Positions 46,381 to 54,800 of a stretch of DNA of 64,000 nucleotides are shown here, piece by piece (position 1 is the stretch's first letter; each line of letters begins with the position of its first letter). The stretch is from the NCBI GenBank assembly GCA_018139225.1, contig JAGSNX010000001.1, positions 1,178,001-1,242,000 on the forward strand, in the 5' to 3' direction. The notes below the pieces were generated by a model. That model was not told the origin of the DNA, did not search any database, and was given only the letters and a program-made list of their open reading frames with translations. A program made the position numbers and the translations under genes. This stretch comes from Microvirga sp. SRT01. Its GTDB lineage: Bacteria; Pseudomonadota; Alphaproteobacteria; Sphingomonadales; Sphingomonadaceae.

Positions 46381-46596
46381 ATGTTGTTCGATGTTTTGGT
46401 GATGGCCTACGCCGTCGTCGTGGCGTTCGTCTTGTCGACCGCCAGCCGCAACCGCCGCGAACAGCGGCCCAACGGTCGTGCCGTCCTGTACGCCGGCCAA
46501 CTCGCCTGTGGCGTATCGATGACCTTTTCCGTGCTGTGCATGGCATGGGTCAGTCTGTCGCTGCTAGGCGCTGCGCCCTACCCGACGATTTCCTGA
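46381..46596 (+). CDS. Small membrane protein of unknown function
   Basis: 71 residues with two hydrophobic helices (FDVLVMAYAVVVAFVLST and AGQLACGVSMTFSVLCMAWVSLSLL) separated by a basic loop (ASRNRREQRPNGR). A good GGAGG site is 5 bases before the ATG at 46381, which decides the start over an ORF reading 48 codons further upstream. I see no known family. The 253 bases before it hold no gene. Confidence 0.65.
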   Translation: MLFDVLVMAYAVVVAFVLSTASRNRREQRPNGRAVLYAGQLACGVSMTFSVLCMAWVSLSLLGAAPYPTIS

Positions 46597-46640
46597 ACCC
46601 GGCAGCGCCGGATCGGTTCCGGCACCCTGCTGAATTTTCT

Positions 46641-47138
46641 TCAGGGTAGCACTTCGGTCGGGCTTACGCCCCAAAGCTGCCCAAGCTCGACGAAGCCGAC
46701 CTGCCCCTTCACGTCGAAGCGGCACCAGCCGTTTGCGCATTGGCTGATCCGCCCGACCACGCCCGGCGCCGCGCGCCACGCCAGCCGTGCATCCGCCGAT
46801 GGGCGATCGCGCATCGCCAGCGGCTCGGTTCCGCGTACGATCGCGGTCCGCGTCTCGCGCAACAGCGTGCCCTGCATCCACCCCTCGGTGCCGTCCGGAT
46901 CGCGCACCTTGCGCCACTCCTTGAACACCTGCACCACCTGCACCGGCAGGTCGGCGCGCTGGTACAGCCAGCTTGCCGGGTAGGCGCGCGCCGGGCCGGT
47001 CCGCATCCGCGCCTGCCCGGGACCGATCGACGCCCAATACGGCACCTGACGCTTGGCCTGCGCGGTCGCAGCTTGAGGCGCGATTACGACGCTGCCGGAT
47101 GTCACCGCGGCGATAAGCGCGAACGCCAAGAAACGCAT
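46641..47138 (-). CDS. Secreted SH3-domain protein
   Basis: 165 residues: a signal peptide (FALIAAVTSGSVVIAPQAATAQ) and two bacterial SH3-like repeats. The first has RMRTGPARAYPASWLYQRADLPVQV; the second has REPLAMRDRPSADA-type residues, CANGWCRFDVKGQVGFVE with a Cys pair. Such proteins bind cell-wall or protein partners in the periplasm. It is divergent from the dehydrogenase gene. Confidence 0.88.
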   Translation of the reverse strand: MRFLAFALIAAVTSGSVVIAPQAATAQAKRQVPYWASIGPGQARMRTGPARAYPASWLYQRADLPVQVVQVFKEWRKVRDPDGTEGWMQGTLLRETRTAIVRGTEPLAMRDRPSADARLAWRAAPGVVGRISQCANGWCRFDVKGQVGFVELGQLWGVSPTEVLP

Positions 47139-47246
47139 GATACGAAACCCCTTCGCGTCTGCTCTTCCACGAAAGCCGTGTGCGGATCAACGACCGGCAA
47201 GTGACGAGCGTTGACGTGCCGTGTCGGCTCCGCCAAGCCCGCTGCC

Positions 47247-48257
47247 ATGTCCGATACGCGCCCCTCGCGTCCGCGGGTTCCGCACCCCAAAGTCGTGGTC
47301 ACGCGCGACCTGCCCGATCTGGTGACGGGACGGATGGCGGCGCTGTTCGACACCGACCTGAATCCGTCCGATATCAAGCGCACGCGCGAGCAGCTCGCCG
47401 CCGCGGTGGCGGATTGCGACGTGCTGGTCCCGACCGTCACCGACGCGATCGACGCTGCGATCATCGCCGCCGCCGGCCCACGCCTGAAGCTGATCGCCAA
47501 TTTCGGTGCGGGCGTGAACCACATCGACCTGAAGGCTGCCCGCGCGCGCGGGATCATCGTCACCAACACGCCCGGTGTCCTGACCGAAGATACGGCCGAC
47601 ATGACGATGGCGCTGATCCTGTCGGTCCCGCGCCGTCTGGCGGAGGGCGAAAAGCTGGTGAGATCCGGCGAATGGCATGGCTGGAGCCCCGGCGGCATGC
47701 TCGGCCACCGTATCGGCGGCAAGGCGCTGGGCATCGTCGGCATGGGCCGCATCGGTCAGGCGGTTGCGGCGCGGGCCCGCGCATTCGGCCTCGCCATCCA
47801 CTATCACAACCGCCACCGCCTCCCCGCCGTGCCGGAGGCGCAGCTTGCCGCGACCTTCCACGCGGATCTCGACGCGATGCTGGCTGCGGTCGATATCGTC
47901 ACGATCCACACGCCGTTGAACGCCGACAGTCGCCTGCTGCTCGACGCGCGCCGGATCGGCCTGATGCGTCCGCACGTGTACCTGATCAACGCGAGCCGCG
48001 GCGGCATCGTCGATGAGGAGGCGCTGGTCGACGCGCTCGAGGGCGGACGGCTGGCGGGCGCCGGGCTGGACGTGTGGGAACACGAACCGCGCATCGATCC
48101 GCGCCTGCTGGCGCTGCACAACGTCGTCATGACGCCGCACATGGGCTCCGCCACCTACGAAGGCCGCCTCGCCAGCGGTGAGAAGGTCATACAGAACATC
48201 CGCATGTGGGCCGACGGCCACCGCCCACCCGATCAAGTGCTGGAAGGTTGGGCGTGA
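47247..48257 (+). CDS. D-isomer specific 2-hydroxyacid dehydrogenase
   Basis: 336 residues. NAD-binding GIVGMGRIGQAVAARARAFG and catalytic residues are visible: Arg in NASRGGIVDEEAL, Glu in WEHEP and His in TPHMGSATYEGR. NFGAGVNHID is the substrate-side loop. It likely reduces glyoxylate or hydroxypyruvate, or a related keto acid. ATG at 47247 is preferred; an in-frame TTG 36 bases upstream is unlikely. Confidence 0.9.
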   Translation: MSDTRPSRPRVPHPKVVVTRDLPDLVTGRMAALFDTDLNPSDIKRTREQLAAAVADCDVLVPTVTDAIDAAIIAAAGPRLKLIANFGAGVNHIDLKAARARGIIVTNTPGVLTEDTADMTMALILSVPRRLAEGEKLVRSGEWHGWSPGGMLGHRIGGKALGIVGMGRIGQAVAARARAFGLAIHYHNRHRLPAVPEAQLAATFHADLDAMLAAVDIVTIHTPLNADSRLLLDARRIGLMRPHVYLINASRGGIVDEEALVDALEGGRLAGAGLDVWEHEPRIDPRLLALHNVVMTPHMGSATYEGRLASGEKVIQNIRMWADGHRPPDQVLEGWA

Positions 48258-48363
48258 GGCCAGCCATTGCTGCTGTGCAGCATTTCGCTCCCGAAACGGC
48301 AGGAACATAACGCAGCGGTCATCCTTTTGGTCGGGTATCTACCCCTAACGCAAGGATTTCCCC

Positions 48364-48555
48364 ATGAAGAAGATCGCTCTGTCCGCCCTGCTCGTCGCCT
48401 CCGCCGTGTCGATGTCGGCCTGCTCGACGCTCCGTGGGGCCGCGATCGGCGGCGCGGGTGGTGCCGGCGTCGCGGCGGTCACGGGTAACGATGTCGGCAA
48501 GGGCGCGGCCGTCGGTGGCACCGCCGGCGCGGTGGTCGGCACCGTTGCCGACTGA
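48364..48555 (+). CDS. Small glycine-zipper lipoprotein
   Basis: 63 residues: a lipoprotein signal (LLVASAVSMSACS, Cys20) followed by a glycine-zipper run (AAIGGAGGAGVAAV, GKGAAVGGTAGAVVG), as in small osmotic-stress outer-membrane lipoproteins. It stands alone and is followed by a hairpin (48645-48671) in the gap before the convergent amidotransferase gene. Confidence 0.8.
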   Translation: MKKIALSALLVASAVSMSACSTLRGAAIGGAGGAGVAAVTGNDVGKGAAVGGTAGAVVGTVAD

Positions 48556-48644
48556 CGGTGATCCGTGGGCGATGACCGTCCACAGTCCGTTGAGGAGCGT
48601 TCACGAGGGGGCTTAGCCGCCAGCGCCTGCTGCTTTACCCCGCA

Positions 48645-48671
48645 ACCGAGGCGAACCAGCTTCGCCTCGGT
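48645..48671. terminator. Hairpin between convergent genes
   Basis: ACCGAGGCGAA and TTCGCCTCGGT make an 11-bp stem with a CCAGC loop. No T-run follows. It lies between the lipoprotein and the amidotransferase genes that converge here, so it may slow both transcripts. Confidence 0.5.
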
Positions 48672-48712
48672 CGAGCACTATCTGACGTCTGGGACCCCAG
48701 CCAGGCTCGCGT

Positions 48713-49429
48713 TCATGCCGGCAGCCGCGCCAGCCAATCCGCGATCATCGCACGGCCTGCCGCGACCGCGCCCGGACCTAATCGGGCATGGTCGGCCTCG
48801 ACCGCCGCCGGGTCGATGCCCGCGTCCGCCATGTAGTCGCGCCCCTCGGCCAGCCAGATGTCGAAGCGCGCGTCCTCGCCCATCTCGGCATGGAATTGCA
48901 GCGCGAGGACGGTTTCGCCTCGTGCGAACGCCTGCCGCGCATAAAGGTCGCTCGACGCCAACAACGTCGCACCGGTAGGCAGATCGAACGTATCGCCATG
49001 CCAGTGCAGCACCGGCACCCCCGCCAGCGCGGCCAGTGGCGATCCGCGGCCGTCGTCGCTCAGCGTCAGCGGCGAGAAGCCGATCTCGGTGCGCGGACCA
49101 CGATAGACCGCCGCGCCCAATGCCGCCGCGATCATCTGGCTGCCGAGACAGATGCCCAATGTCGGCAGCCCCTTGACCAATCGCCGGCCGATCGCGGCGA
49201 CTTCGGGGCCGATCCATGGATAAGCATCCGTTTCGTACACCCCCATCGGGCCGCCCATGACGACCAGCAAGTCGGGTGTATCGAGTATGTCGCCGGAGAA
49301 GTCGGCACTGTCCGCCGCCAGCCATTCCAACCCATAACCCGCCGCGAGGATCGGCTCCCGGTATCCGGCCGCGCCCTCGTAATCGACGTGCCGGATGATG
49401 AGCGCGCGTTTCGCCGCGGTTATGGTCAT
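48713..49429 (-). CDS. Class I glutamine amidotransferase-like protein
   Basis: 238 residues with the glutaminase fold. The nucleophile Cys is in LGICLGSQM and the His/Glu pair region reads LALQFHAEMGE. DLLVVMGGPMGVYE is the oxyanion strand. This GMP-synthase-like group acts alone or as an ammonia donor; the partner is unknown. It ends near the lipoprotein gene and lies 8 bases after the nitronate monooxygenase gene on the same strand. Confidence 0.88.
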   Translation of the reverse strand: MTITAAKRALIIRHVDYEGAAGYREPILAAGYGLEWLAADSADFSGDILDTPDLLVVMGGPMGVYETDAYPWIGPEVAAIGRRLVKGLPTLGICLGSQMIAAALGAAVYRGPRTEIGFSPLTLSDDGRGSPLAALAGVPVLHWHGDTFDLPTGATLLASSDLYARQAFARGETVLALQFHAEMGEDARFDIWLAEGRDYMADAGIDPAAVEADHARLGPGAVAAGRAMIADWLARLPA

Positions 49430-49437
49430 GCCTGGCG

Positions 49438-50841
49438 TCAGTCCCCGGTCAGGATGCGGTCCACCAACTGCTTCACCGTCGGAACGAAGCCGTTGGAATA
49501 AAAGGGATCACGCTTGAAGTTATAGGCGGCGTGACCCGCGAACATCAGGTTCTGCTCGGTGTCGCCGCCGTGCGCGATGTCCTGCAACGTCTTCTGGATG
49601 CAGAAGCTGCGGGGATCGGCGAGCCGGCCGGTCGAGTTCGTGTCGGTGTCCGCCCAGCTGGAGAACAGGCACTGCGACAGGCAGCCCATGCAGTCCGCCT
49701 GATCCTTGCGGATTTCCATCTTCTCGGTGGGCGACACGAACACCAGCGTGTTGTCCGGCGTCTTCAGCGCATCCGTGAAGCCGTGGCCGAACCACTCGCG
49801 TGCGCGCAACAGGTCGCCCTGCGTCACCCAGAAGTTCTTGCCCTTCACGCCGACGTCGAGCTGGAAGACGTGGTCGCCCGCCTCCTGCTGCGAAAACGCG
49901 ATCTGGCGCGCCGACCGCGCCTCCAGCGCGCGCAGGAACGGATTGCGGACCGCCGACGAATAGAAGCCGGTGGGGGAGAAACGGTGGAGCAGCACGTCGC
50001 CCTCTTCGATCTCCATCAGCTTCGCCTTCCACCCCTCGGGAATCGGGCTTTCCCGCGTCAGCAGCGGACGCGTACCGTACTGGAACGCGATCGCGCCGAG
50101 TTCCGGATTATCGATCCAGTTCTCCCAATCGCGCAGATACCAGACGCCGCCGGCCATCACGATCGGCGTGCTGTCCGGGATGCCGCCCTCGCGCATCGTG
50201 TCGCGCAGTTCCTTGACACGCGGGTAAGGGTCCTGCGGCTTCAGCGGGTCCTCGGCATTGGACAGGCCGTTATGACCGCCCGCCAGCCATGGATCCTCGT
50301 ACACCACCGCCGCGAGCCACTCCGCCGCCTTGGAATAGGCGCGCTTCCACAGCGCGCGGAACGCCCGGCCCGACGACACGATCGGCAGGTACGAGACATT
50401 GTAGGAGGAGGTGATTTCCGACAATTTGTACGGCATGCCCGCGCCGCAGGTCACGCCGGCCACCAGCCCGCGCGTCCGCTCCAGCACGCCGTGCAGGATG
50501 CGTGGTGCCCCACCCATTTCCCACAACACGTTGATGTTGATCGCGCCCTTGCCGCCTGCAATGTCGTAGGCGCGCTTCACCTGCTCGACCGCGCCGGCGA
50601 TTGCGTATTCGATCAGCTCCTCGTGCCGGTCGCGGCGTGTCAATGAGCGGTATATCTGGGGAATGATCTTGCCGTCAGGATCGTAGCTGTCGGCGTTGAC
50701 CGCCGATACCGTACCGATACCGCCGGCAGCGGCCCACGCTCCTGCGGACGCATGGTTGGTCGCGGCGACGCCTTTGCCGCCCTCCACCAGCGGCCACACT
50801 TCGCGACCGTTATAGTTGATGGGGGAGAGACCCTTGAACAC
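49438..50841 (-). CDS. Nitronate monooxygenase-family flavoprotein
   Basis: 467 residues of the nitropropane dioxygenase TIM-barrel group, which oxidises toxic alkyl nitronates or related molecules using FMN. Blocks seen include NHASAGAWAAAGGIGTVSAVNAD, GLVAGVTCGAGMPYKLSEI, VMAGGVWYLRDW and LGAIAFQYGTRPL. A C-terminal Cys cluster (QADCMGCLSQCLFSSW) unusual for the core family may hold a metal or redox site. The start is GTG at 50841 with an AAAGG site upstream. Exact substrate unknown. Confidence 0.85.
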   Translation of the reverse strand: MFKGLSPINYNGREVWPLVEGGKGVAATNHASAGAWAAAGGIGTVSAVNADSYDPDGKIIPQIYRSLTRRDRHEELIEYAIAGAVEQVKRAYDIAGGKGAININVLWEMGGAPRILHGVLERTRGLVAGVTCGAGMPYKLSEITSSYNVSYLPIVSSGRAFRALWKRAYSKAAEWLAAVVYEDPWLAGGHNGLSNAEDPLKPQDPYPRVKELRDTMREGGIPDSTPIVMAGGVWYLRDWENWIDNPELGAIAFQYGTRPLLTRESPIPEGWKAKLMEIEEGDVLLHRFSPTGFYSSAVRNPFLRALEARSARQIAFSQQEAGDHVFQLDVGVKGKNFWVTQGDLLRAREWFGHGFTDALKTPDNTLVFVSPTEKMEIRKDQADCMGCLSQCLFSSWADTDTNSTGRLADPRSFCIQKTLQDIAHGGDTEQNLMFAGHAAYNFKRDPFYSNGFVPTVKQLVDRILTGD

Positions 50842-50947
50842 GAAAACGACACCTTTCGGACGAAATACGACTTCCTATAGCGGATGGATGCGGGCGTGCG
50901 AGCGAAACATGGATCATGCGTCCATCGCTGCGCCGTCCACTGCACCG

Positions 50948-52084
50948 TCAGCCAAGTGCCCCAGGCCGGTCCAGCGCCTGCTCGTACAGCGCCTTGTAGC
51001 GCGCGATCATCGTCGCCTCGTCATACTCCGCGACAGCCTTAACACGGTTCGCCGCGCCGACCGTGGCCCGCGCGGCGGGACCGTTGATCAGGCCCTGCAT
51101 CACGTCGCGCAGGCGTACCTCGGTCGGGTACTCGGCGATGAAGGGCAGGTTCTCCGGCGCGACCATCCGCCGCACGTCGCCGACCGGCAGGCTGGCGATC
51201 GGCAGCCCGGCGGCCATCGCCTCAACAACTGAAATCGGGAACTGTTCGCTTTTCGACGACAGCGCCAGCAGGTCGAAGTGGCGTAGATAGCGGTACGGGC
51301 GGTCGACGAAGCCCGGCATCAGCAGCCGGTCGGACAATCCCATCGCCATTGCCGCACCCTCGATCGTCGCCCGCTCCGGGCCCTCGCCGACGATGACGAG
51401 CCGGAACTTGCCCGACAGTCCACCGGCTGCGCGGACCAGGGCCGGCAGGTCTTTGACCGCGCGCAGGCCGGCGACGGCGCCGATGATGACCTCGCCTTCC
51501 TTGCGGACCAGCCCACGGATCGCCTTCGGTTCGGGATCGCGGAAATAATGCGCGGTGCCGATGCCGTTGACGATGCGGTGCACGCGCGCTGCCGGCTGTT
51601 TCCAAGCTTTCAGTGCGATCGCCTCCAGCACCTCGGACGGGACCGCAAGCGCGTGCGCCGCGGGCAGCGCGACGCGGCGGTACATGTTGCGCTCGATCTT
51701 CAAACCGGCCGCTTCGTCTTCGTTGAACCCATCCTCGTGATGGACCAGCGGCGGCGCGCCCTTGGCGAACACGCGGCGGGCCATGACACCGTCGATCGCG
51801 CCCCAGTTATAGGTCAGCACCAGATCGAACCGGCGCATATAGTGCGCAATCGCCTCGTAGCGCTTGACCGAAGGGCGACCGGTCAGCGGCAGGTCGCCCT
51901 GCGCGATCTCGTAGCGGACACCTTTCGGAATGGAGTCCCGCGCACCTAGTGCGCCGGGCACGCCCGACACGATCGTGTGCCGCGCGCGGTCGCCCCATGC
52001 GCCCATCAGCCGTACCGCCCGTGCCTCCTTGCCGCCGAGGTCGAACGAGGAATGGAGGTGGAGGATGTGAACGGGCGCGGTCAT
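50948..52084 (-). CDS. GT4-family glycosyltransferase
   Basis: 378 residues with two Rossmann domains. The acceptor side starts HILHLHSSFDLGGKEARAVR and the donor side has VIGAVAGLRAVKDLPALVRA, VIVGEGPERATIE, LLMPGFVDRPYRYL and the nucleotide-sugar EX7E region EQFPISVVEAMAAGLPI. It follows the GH130-type gene by 33 bases on the same strand, so they may form a small glycan unit. Donor and acceptor unknown. Confidence 0.88.
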   Translation of the reverse strand: MTAPVHILHLHSSFDLGGKEARAVRLMGAWGDRARHTIVSGVPGALGARDSIPKGVRYEIAQGDLPLTGRPSVKRYEAIAHYMRRFDLVLTYNWGAIDGVMARRVFAKGAPPLVHHEDGFNEDEAAGLKIERNMYRRVALPAAHALAVPSEVLEAIALKAWKQPAARVHRIVNGIGTAHYFRDPEPKAIRGLVRKEGEVIIGAVAGLRAVKDLPALVRAAGGLSGKFRLVIVGEGPERATIEGAAMAMGLSDRLLMPGFVDRPYRYLRHFDLLALSSKSEQFPISVVEAMAAGLPIASLPVGDVRRMVAPENLPFIAEYPTEVRLRDVMQGLINGPAARATVGAANRVKAVAEYDEATMIARYKALYEQALDRPGALG

Positions 52085-52117
52085 GCCGGCATCGATAGCG
52101 TCGTGCGCACCGGCTTC

Positions 52118-53227
52118 CTACGCGAAAACCGACTTCGCGACGTGCGTGATCCGGCAAGCCAGGTCCGCCTCCCCGCTCGCGACGACATAATGGTCGCCGG
52201 CGTCAGCGATGCCGGTCGTGAACACGACGTTGTCCAGGTACAGGCTGTCCTTCAGCGGTTCCGTCAGCGCGGGCGCGGGTTCCAGCAGCGGAGTGTGTTC
52301 CGTGCGCACCGTAACGCTGGGGTCGTCGCGGTCGAGGATCGACCAGTAGGTGCGATAGATGCCCACGACGCCCGACGGCTCCACCCCGTGCCACAGCGTC
52401 AGCCAGCCTGCATCGGTCAGGATCGGCGGGGTTCCCCCGCCCATCCGTGCGGTCGAGACCGTCGCGGCATGCGGCCGGATTCCGGGCTTGTCATAGGGTT
52501 TCCAGTGCAGGCCATCCGGAGAGGTCGACAGGTTGATCGACGGCCCGGCGCGCCACTCGCTGCCCGGCGGATAGGCGAAATACAGGTCGCCGAGCGGGCG
52601 GGTCTGCGCCCAGTATTTGCCGCCGACCAACCCCTCGAACACCAGCATGTCCTTGTTCTGGTGGTCGAGGACGATCCCCTCCAGCGTCCAGTCGAGCGCG
52701 TCGGCGCTGCTGTACATCGTCGTGCAATGGCGTTCCGGGCTGACCGAGCAGGTGGTCATCAGGAAGCGGTCGCCGACCCGGCTGATCCGCGCATCCTCAA
52801 CGCCGTAGCATTGATAGTTCGCAGTCGGGGCGATGGCGCGGTCGTAGTGCACGGCGACGACGCTGCGCCCCTCCGCATCCAGTTCGACGGGCAGCAGCCA
52901 CGATAGGCTGGTCAGGGCCAGCACCTTCCACCCGCCGCCGCGCATCAGGAACTTGCGCGGGTCGGCGGTGTCGACCAGCGCGAGCGGCCACGCGTCGAGG
53001 TGATACGCACCGTCCGCCCAGCGGATCGCGTGGATGTGCCCGTCGTGGATCGGCTGCTTCAGCGCCTCTGCGATGCGGACCATCAGCAGCAGGTTGCCGT
53101 TCGCCAGCCGCGTCATGCCGGGGTTGAACGCGCCCAGCACATAGGTTTCGGCGTCGATCTTCCCCGCCAGGGGCGACCGCGACAGATCGACATCGGCAGG
53201 GGTGAAGACGAGGTGGTCGAGCGGCAT
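52118..53227 (-). CDS. GH130-type glycoside phosphorylase/hydrolase family protein
   Basis: 369 residues with the five-bladed propeller pattern of glycoside hydrolase family 130. Blocks include AFNPGMTRLANGNLLLMVRIAE, YGVEDARISRVGDRFLMTTC, DMLVFEGLVGGKYWAQTRP and GGGTPPILTDAGWLTLWHGVE. Members are mannoside phosphorylases or hydrolases, cleaving beta-mannosides with or without phosphate. It is followed by a glycosyltransferase gene and preceded by a broken SDR gene on the same strand. Whether it acts by phosphorolysis cannot be told here. Confidence 0.85.
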   Translation of the reverse strand: MPLDHLVFTPADVDLSRSPLAGKIDAETYVLGAFNPGMTRLANGNLLLMVRIAEALKQPIHDGHIHAIRWADGAYHLDAWPLALVDTADPRKFLMRGGGWKVLALTSLSWLLPVELDAEGRSVVAVHYDRAIAPTANYQCYGVEDARISRVGDRFLMTTCSVSPERHCTTMYSSADALDWTLEGIVLDHQNKDMLVFEGLVGGKYWAQTRPLGDLYFAYPPGSEWRAGPSINLSTSPDGLHWKPYDKPGIRPHAATVSTARMGGGTPPILTDAGWLTLWHGVEPSGVVGIYRTYWSILDRDDPSVTVRTEHTPLLEPAPALTEPLKDSLYLDNVVFTTGIADAGDHYVVASGEADLACRITHVAKSVFA

Positions 53228-53242
53228 CAGCGTCTTGGTCCT

Positions 53243-54012
53243 TTACTCGCCAGCTTGGGCGCGCGGCACGATCGTCAGTTGCTGTACCACCGTGCGGCTC
53301 GGCTGAGTCAGCAGATAATGGACGCCGACCGCGATGTCCTCGGCGCGCAGCATCGTTTCTTCCGCGATCTTTTCGCGCTGCTCCTCGGGCGGAGTGTCCG
53401 GCTCCTGCATGGTCGATCCGGTCAGGCCGGGTTCGACCAAGGCGACGCGGATGCCCTTGGGTCCGAGTTCGCGGCGCAGCGCTTCGGAGAAGCCGGCGAT
53501 GCCCGCCTTGATCCCGGCATAGACGGTCGATCCGGGCCCGAGCACGTGTGCGCTCATCGATCCGATCAGCACGAGATCGCCGGTCGTGCTCAGCCGGGCG
53601 GCGGATGCGTGCGCGCCCATGACATAGGCGGTGAAGTTGAGCGCCACGCGTGCGCGACCTCGTCCTCGCTCATGTCGGTCAACCCCTCGGCAGCGACGGC
53701 GGCGTTCATCACAGCGATGTCGAGGCCACCGAGATACGCCTCGCCGGCCTCCACGAATTTTTGCGCGTTGCCGGCGACGGCGAGGTCGAGGACCGTGCCG
53801 TCACCCTCCCCCACTTCGCGGATGCGGGCCAGCGCGTCCTCCAGATGTTCGGGGCTGGTGCCGCCGACGAACACCTTCGCACCCTCCGCGGCGAGGAGCA
53901 CGGCGATCGCGCGGCCGATTCCGGTCGTGCCGCCGGTGACGATAGCGCGACGGCCCTGCAAAGGGGTCACGGCGGTGTGGGCGTCGGTCGATTCCGTCAT
54001 GTTATCATCCAC
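53243..54012 (-). pseudogene. SDR-family oxidoreductase split by a frameshift
   Basis: The first part has the Rossmann motif TGGTTGIGRA and the NAA motif (AVMNAAVA). The second part, in another frame, holds the catalytic Ser and YxxxK (GSMSAHV, VYAGIKAG) and C-terminal half. The two frames join near 53645 where DEVAHAW should continue as VALNFTAYVM; a single base deletion would restore one protein of about 250 residues. All other SDR motifs are kept, so this is either a recent mutation or a base-call error. Start probably ATG 54000. Gap to the GH130-type gene is 15 bases. Confidence 0.75.
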
Positions 54013-54130
54013 TTGGCTGTTCGCCGCTAGGGACGCCCGACCCTCTTCGTGGTTCCCCGCGACGTGATCCGAAGGGTTGCAGATTGTTCATGCTTTTCTG
54101 CGAGATAACCGCTCCTGCCCTCTGGGACGC

Positions 54131-54499
54131 ATGATGAACGCGCATTTCTCGATCACGGTCGATCCGACCATCCACCTTCTGTCGATCAGGATGGGCGGTT
54201 TCTTCTCGCAGGCCGATGTCGGCGCGTTCGATGCCGATCTGCGGCAGAAGGTGCCGACGCTGAACTGTGGTCCGAACGAGCACATCACGCTGGTCGATGT
54301 CACCGAGATGCGCATCCAGTTGCAGGACATTGTCGCGATGTTCGCCAAGATCGTCAGCACGCCGCAAAACCGGTCGAAGCGCCTCGCCTTCGTGACCGGC
54401 TCCTCGCTTGCCCGCATGCAGACGCGGCGGTTGACGGATCGGCCCGACGTGGAGTTCTTCACCGACCTCGACGCTGCCAGGACGTGGCTGTTCGCATGA
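54131..54499 (+). CDS. STAS-like/SpoIIAA-type protein
   Basis: 122 residues with alternating strands and helices (HFSITVDPTIHLLSIRMGGFF, DLRQKVPTLNCG, ITLVDVTEMRIQLQDIV, LAFVTGSSLARMQTRRL and DVEFFTDLDAARTWLF). This layout fits the SpoIIAA-like family of STAS-fold proteins. The reaction or partner is unknown. ATG at 54131 is chosen; two Met codons are adjacent. Confidence 0.7.
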   Translation: MMNAHFSITVDPTIHLLSIRMGGFFSQADVGAFDADLRQKVPTLNCGPNEHITLVDVTEMRIQLQDIVAMFAKIVSTPQNRSKRLAFVTGSSLARMQTRRLTDRPDVEFFTDLDAARTWLFA

Positions 54500-54558
54500 C
54501 GCGCCGAACCCGCCGCCGGTGACCGGCGACGGGCGGGCTTCCTCTCCCGGAAAACGCG

Positions 54559-54717
54559 TCAGCCGAGACGGCCCAGGCGGTGGTACAGGTTGGAGAATTT
54601 CGCCGAGCGCGGATCGTCGGCGATCTTGCGGACGTAATCGGCGACGGCTTCCTTCATCAGGCCGAAATCCTCCGTCGAAAAGACGGCGCGGCTGCGTTGG
54701 GGTTCGGTGTTCGGCAT
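54559..54717 (-). CDS. Small protein downstream of isocitrate lyase
   Basis: 52 residues, too short for many ORF finders: MPNTEPQRSRAVFSTEDFGL at the start, a helical middle (MKEAVADYVRKIADDPRSAKF) and a basic end. An AGGAGA site stands 5 bases before the ATG. It follows aceA by 45 bases on the same strand and so may share its transcript. No function known. Confidence 0.6.
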   Translation of the reverse strand: MPNTEPQRSRAVFSTEDFGLMKEAVADYVRKIADDPRSAKFSNLYHRLGRLG

Positions 54718-54744
54718 CGATCGTCTCCTGATTTGCTGCTCTGA

Positions 54745-54800
54745 CTAGGCGGCTTGGTGGAACTAGGCGGCTTTGTGGAACTGGGCGGCTTCGGTGGACT
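54745..54800. repeat. 18-base tandem repeat spanning the aceA stop codon
   Basis: Three adjacent units differ by a few bases: CTAGGCGGCTTGGTGGAA, CTAGGCGGCTTTGTGGAA and CTGGGCGGCTTCGGTGGA. Read on the minus strand they encode EAAQF, HKAA-stop, FHQAA-stop. Thus the C-terminus of isocitrate lyase has been duplicated with a stop codon. Confidence 0.8.
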
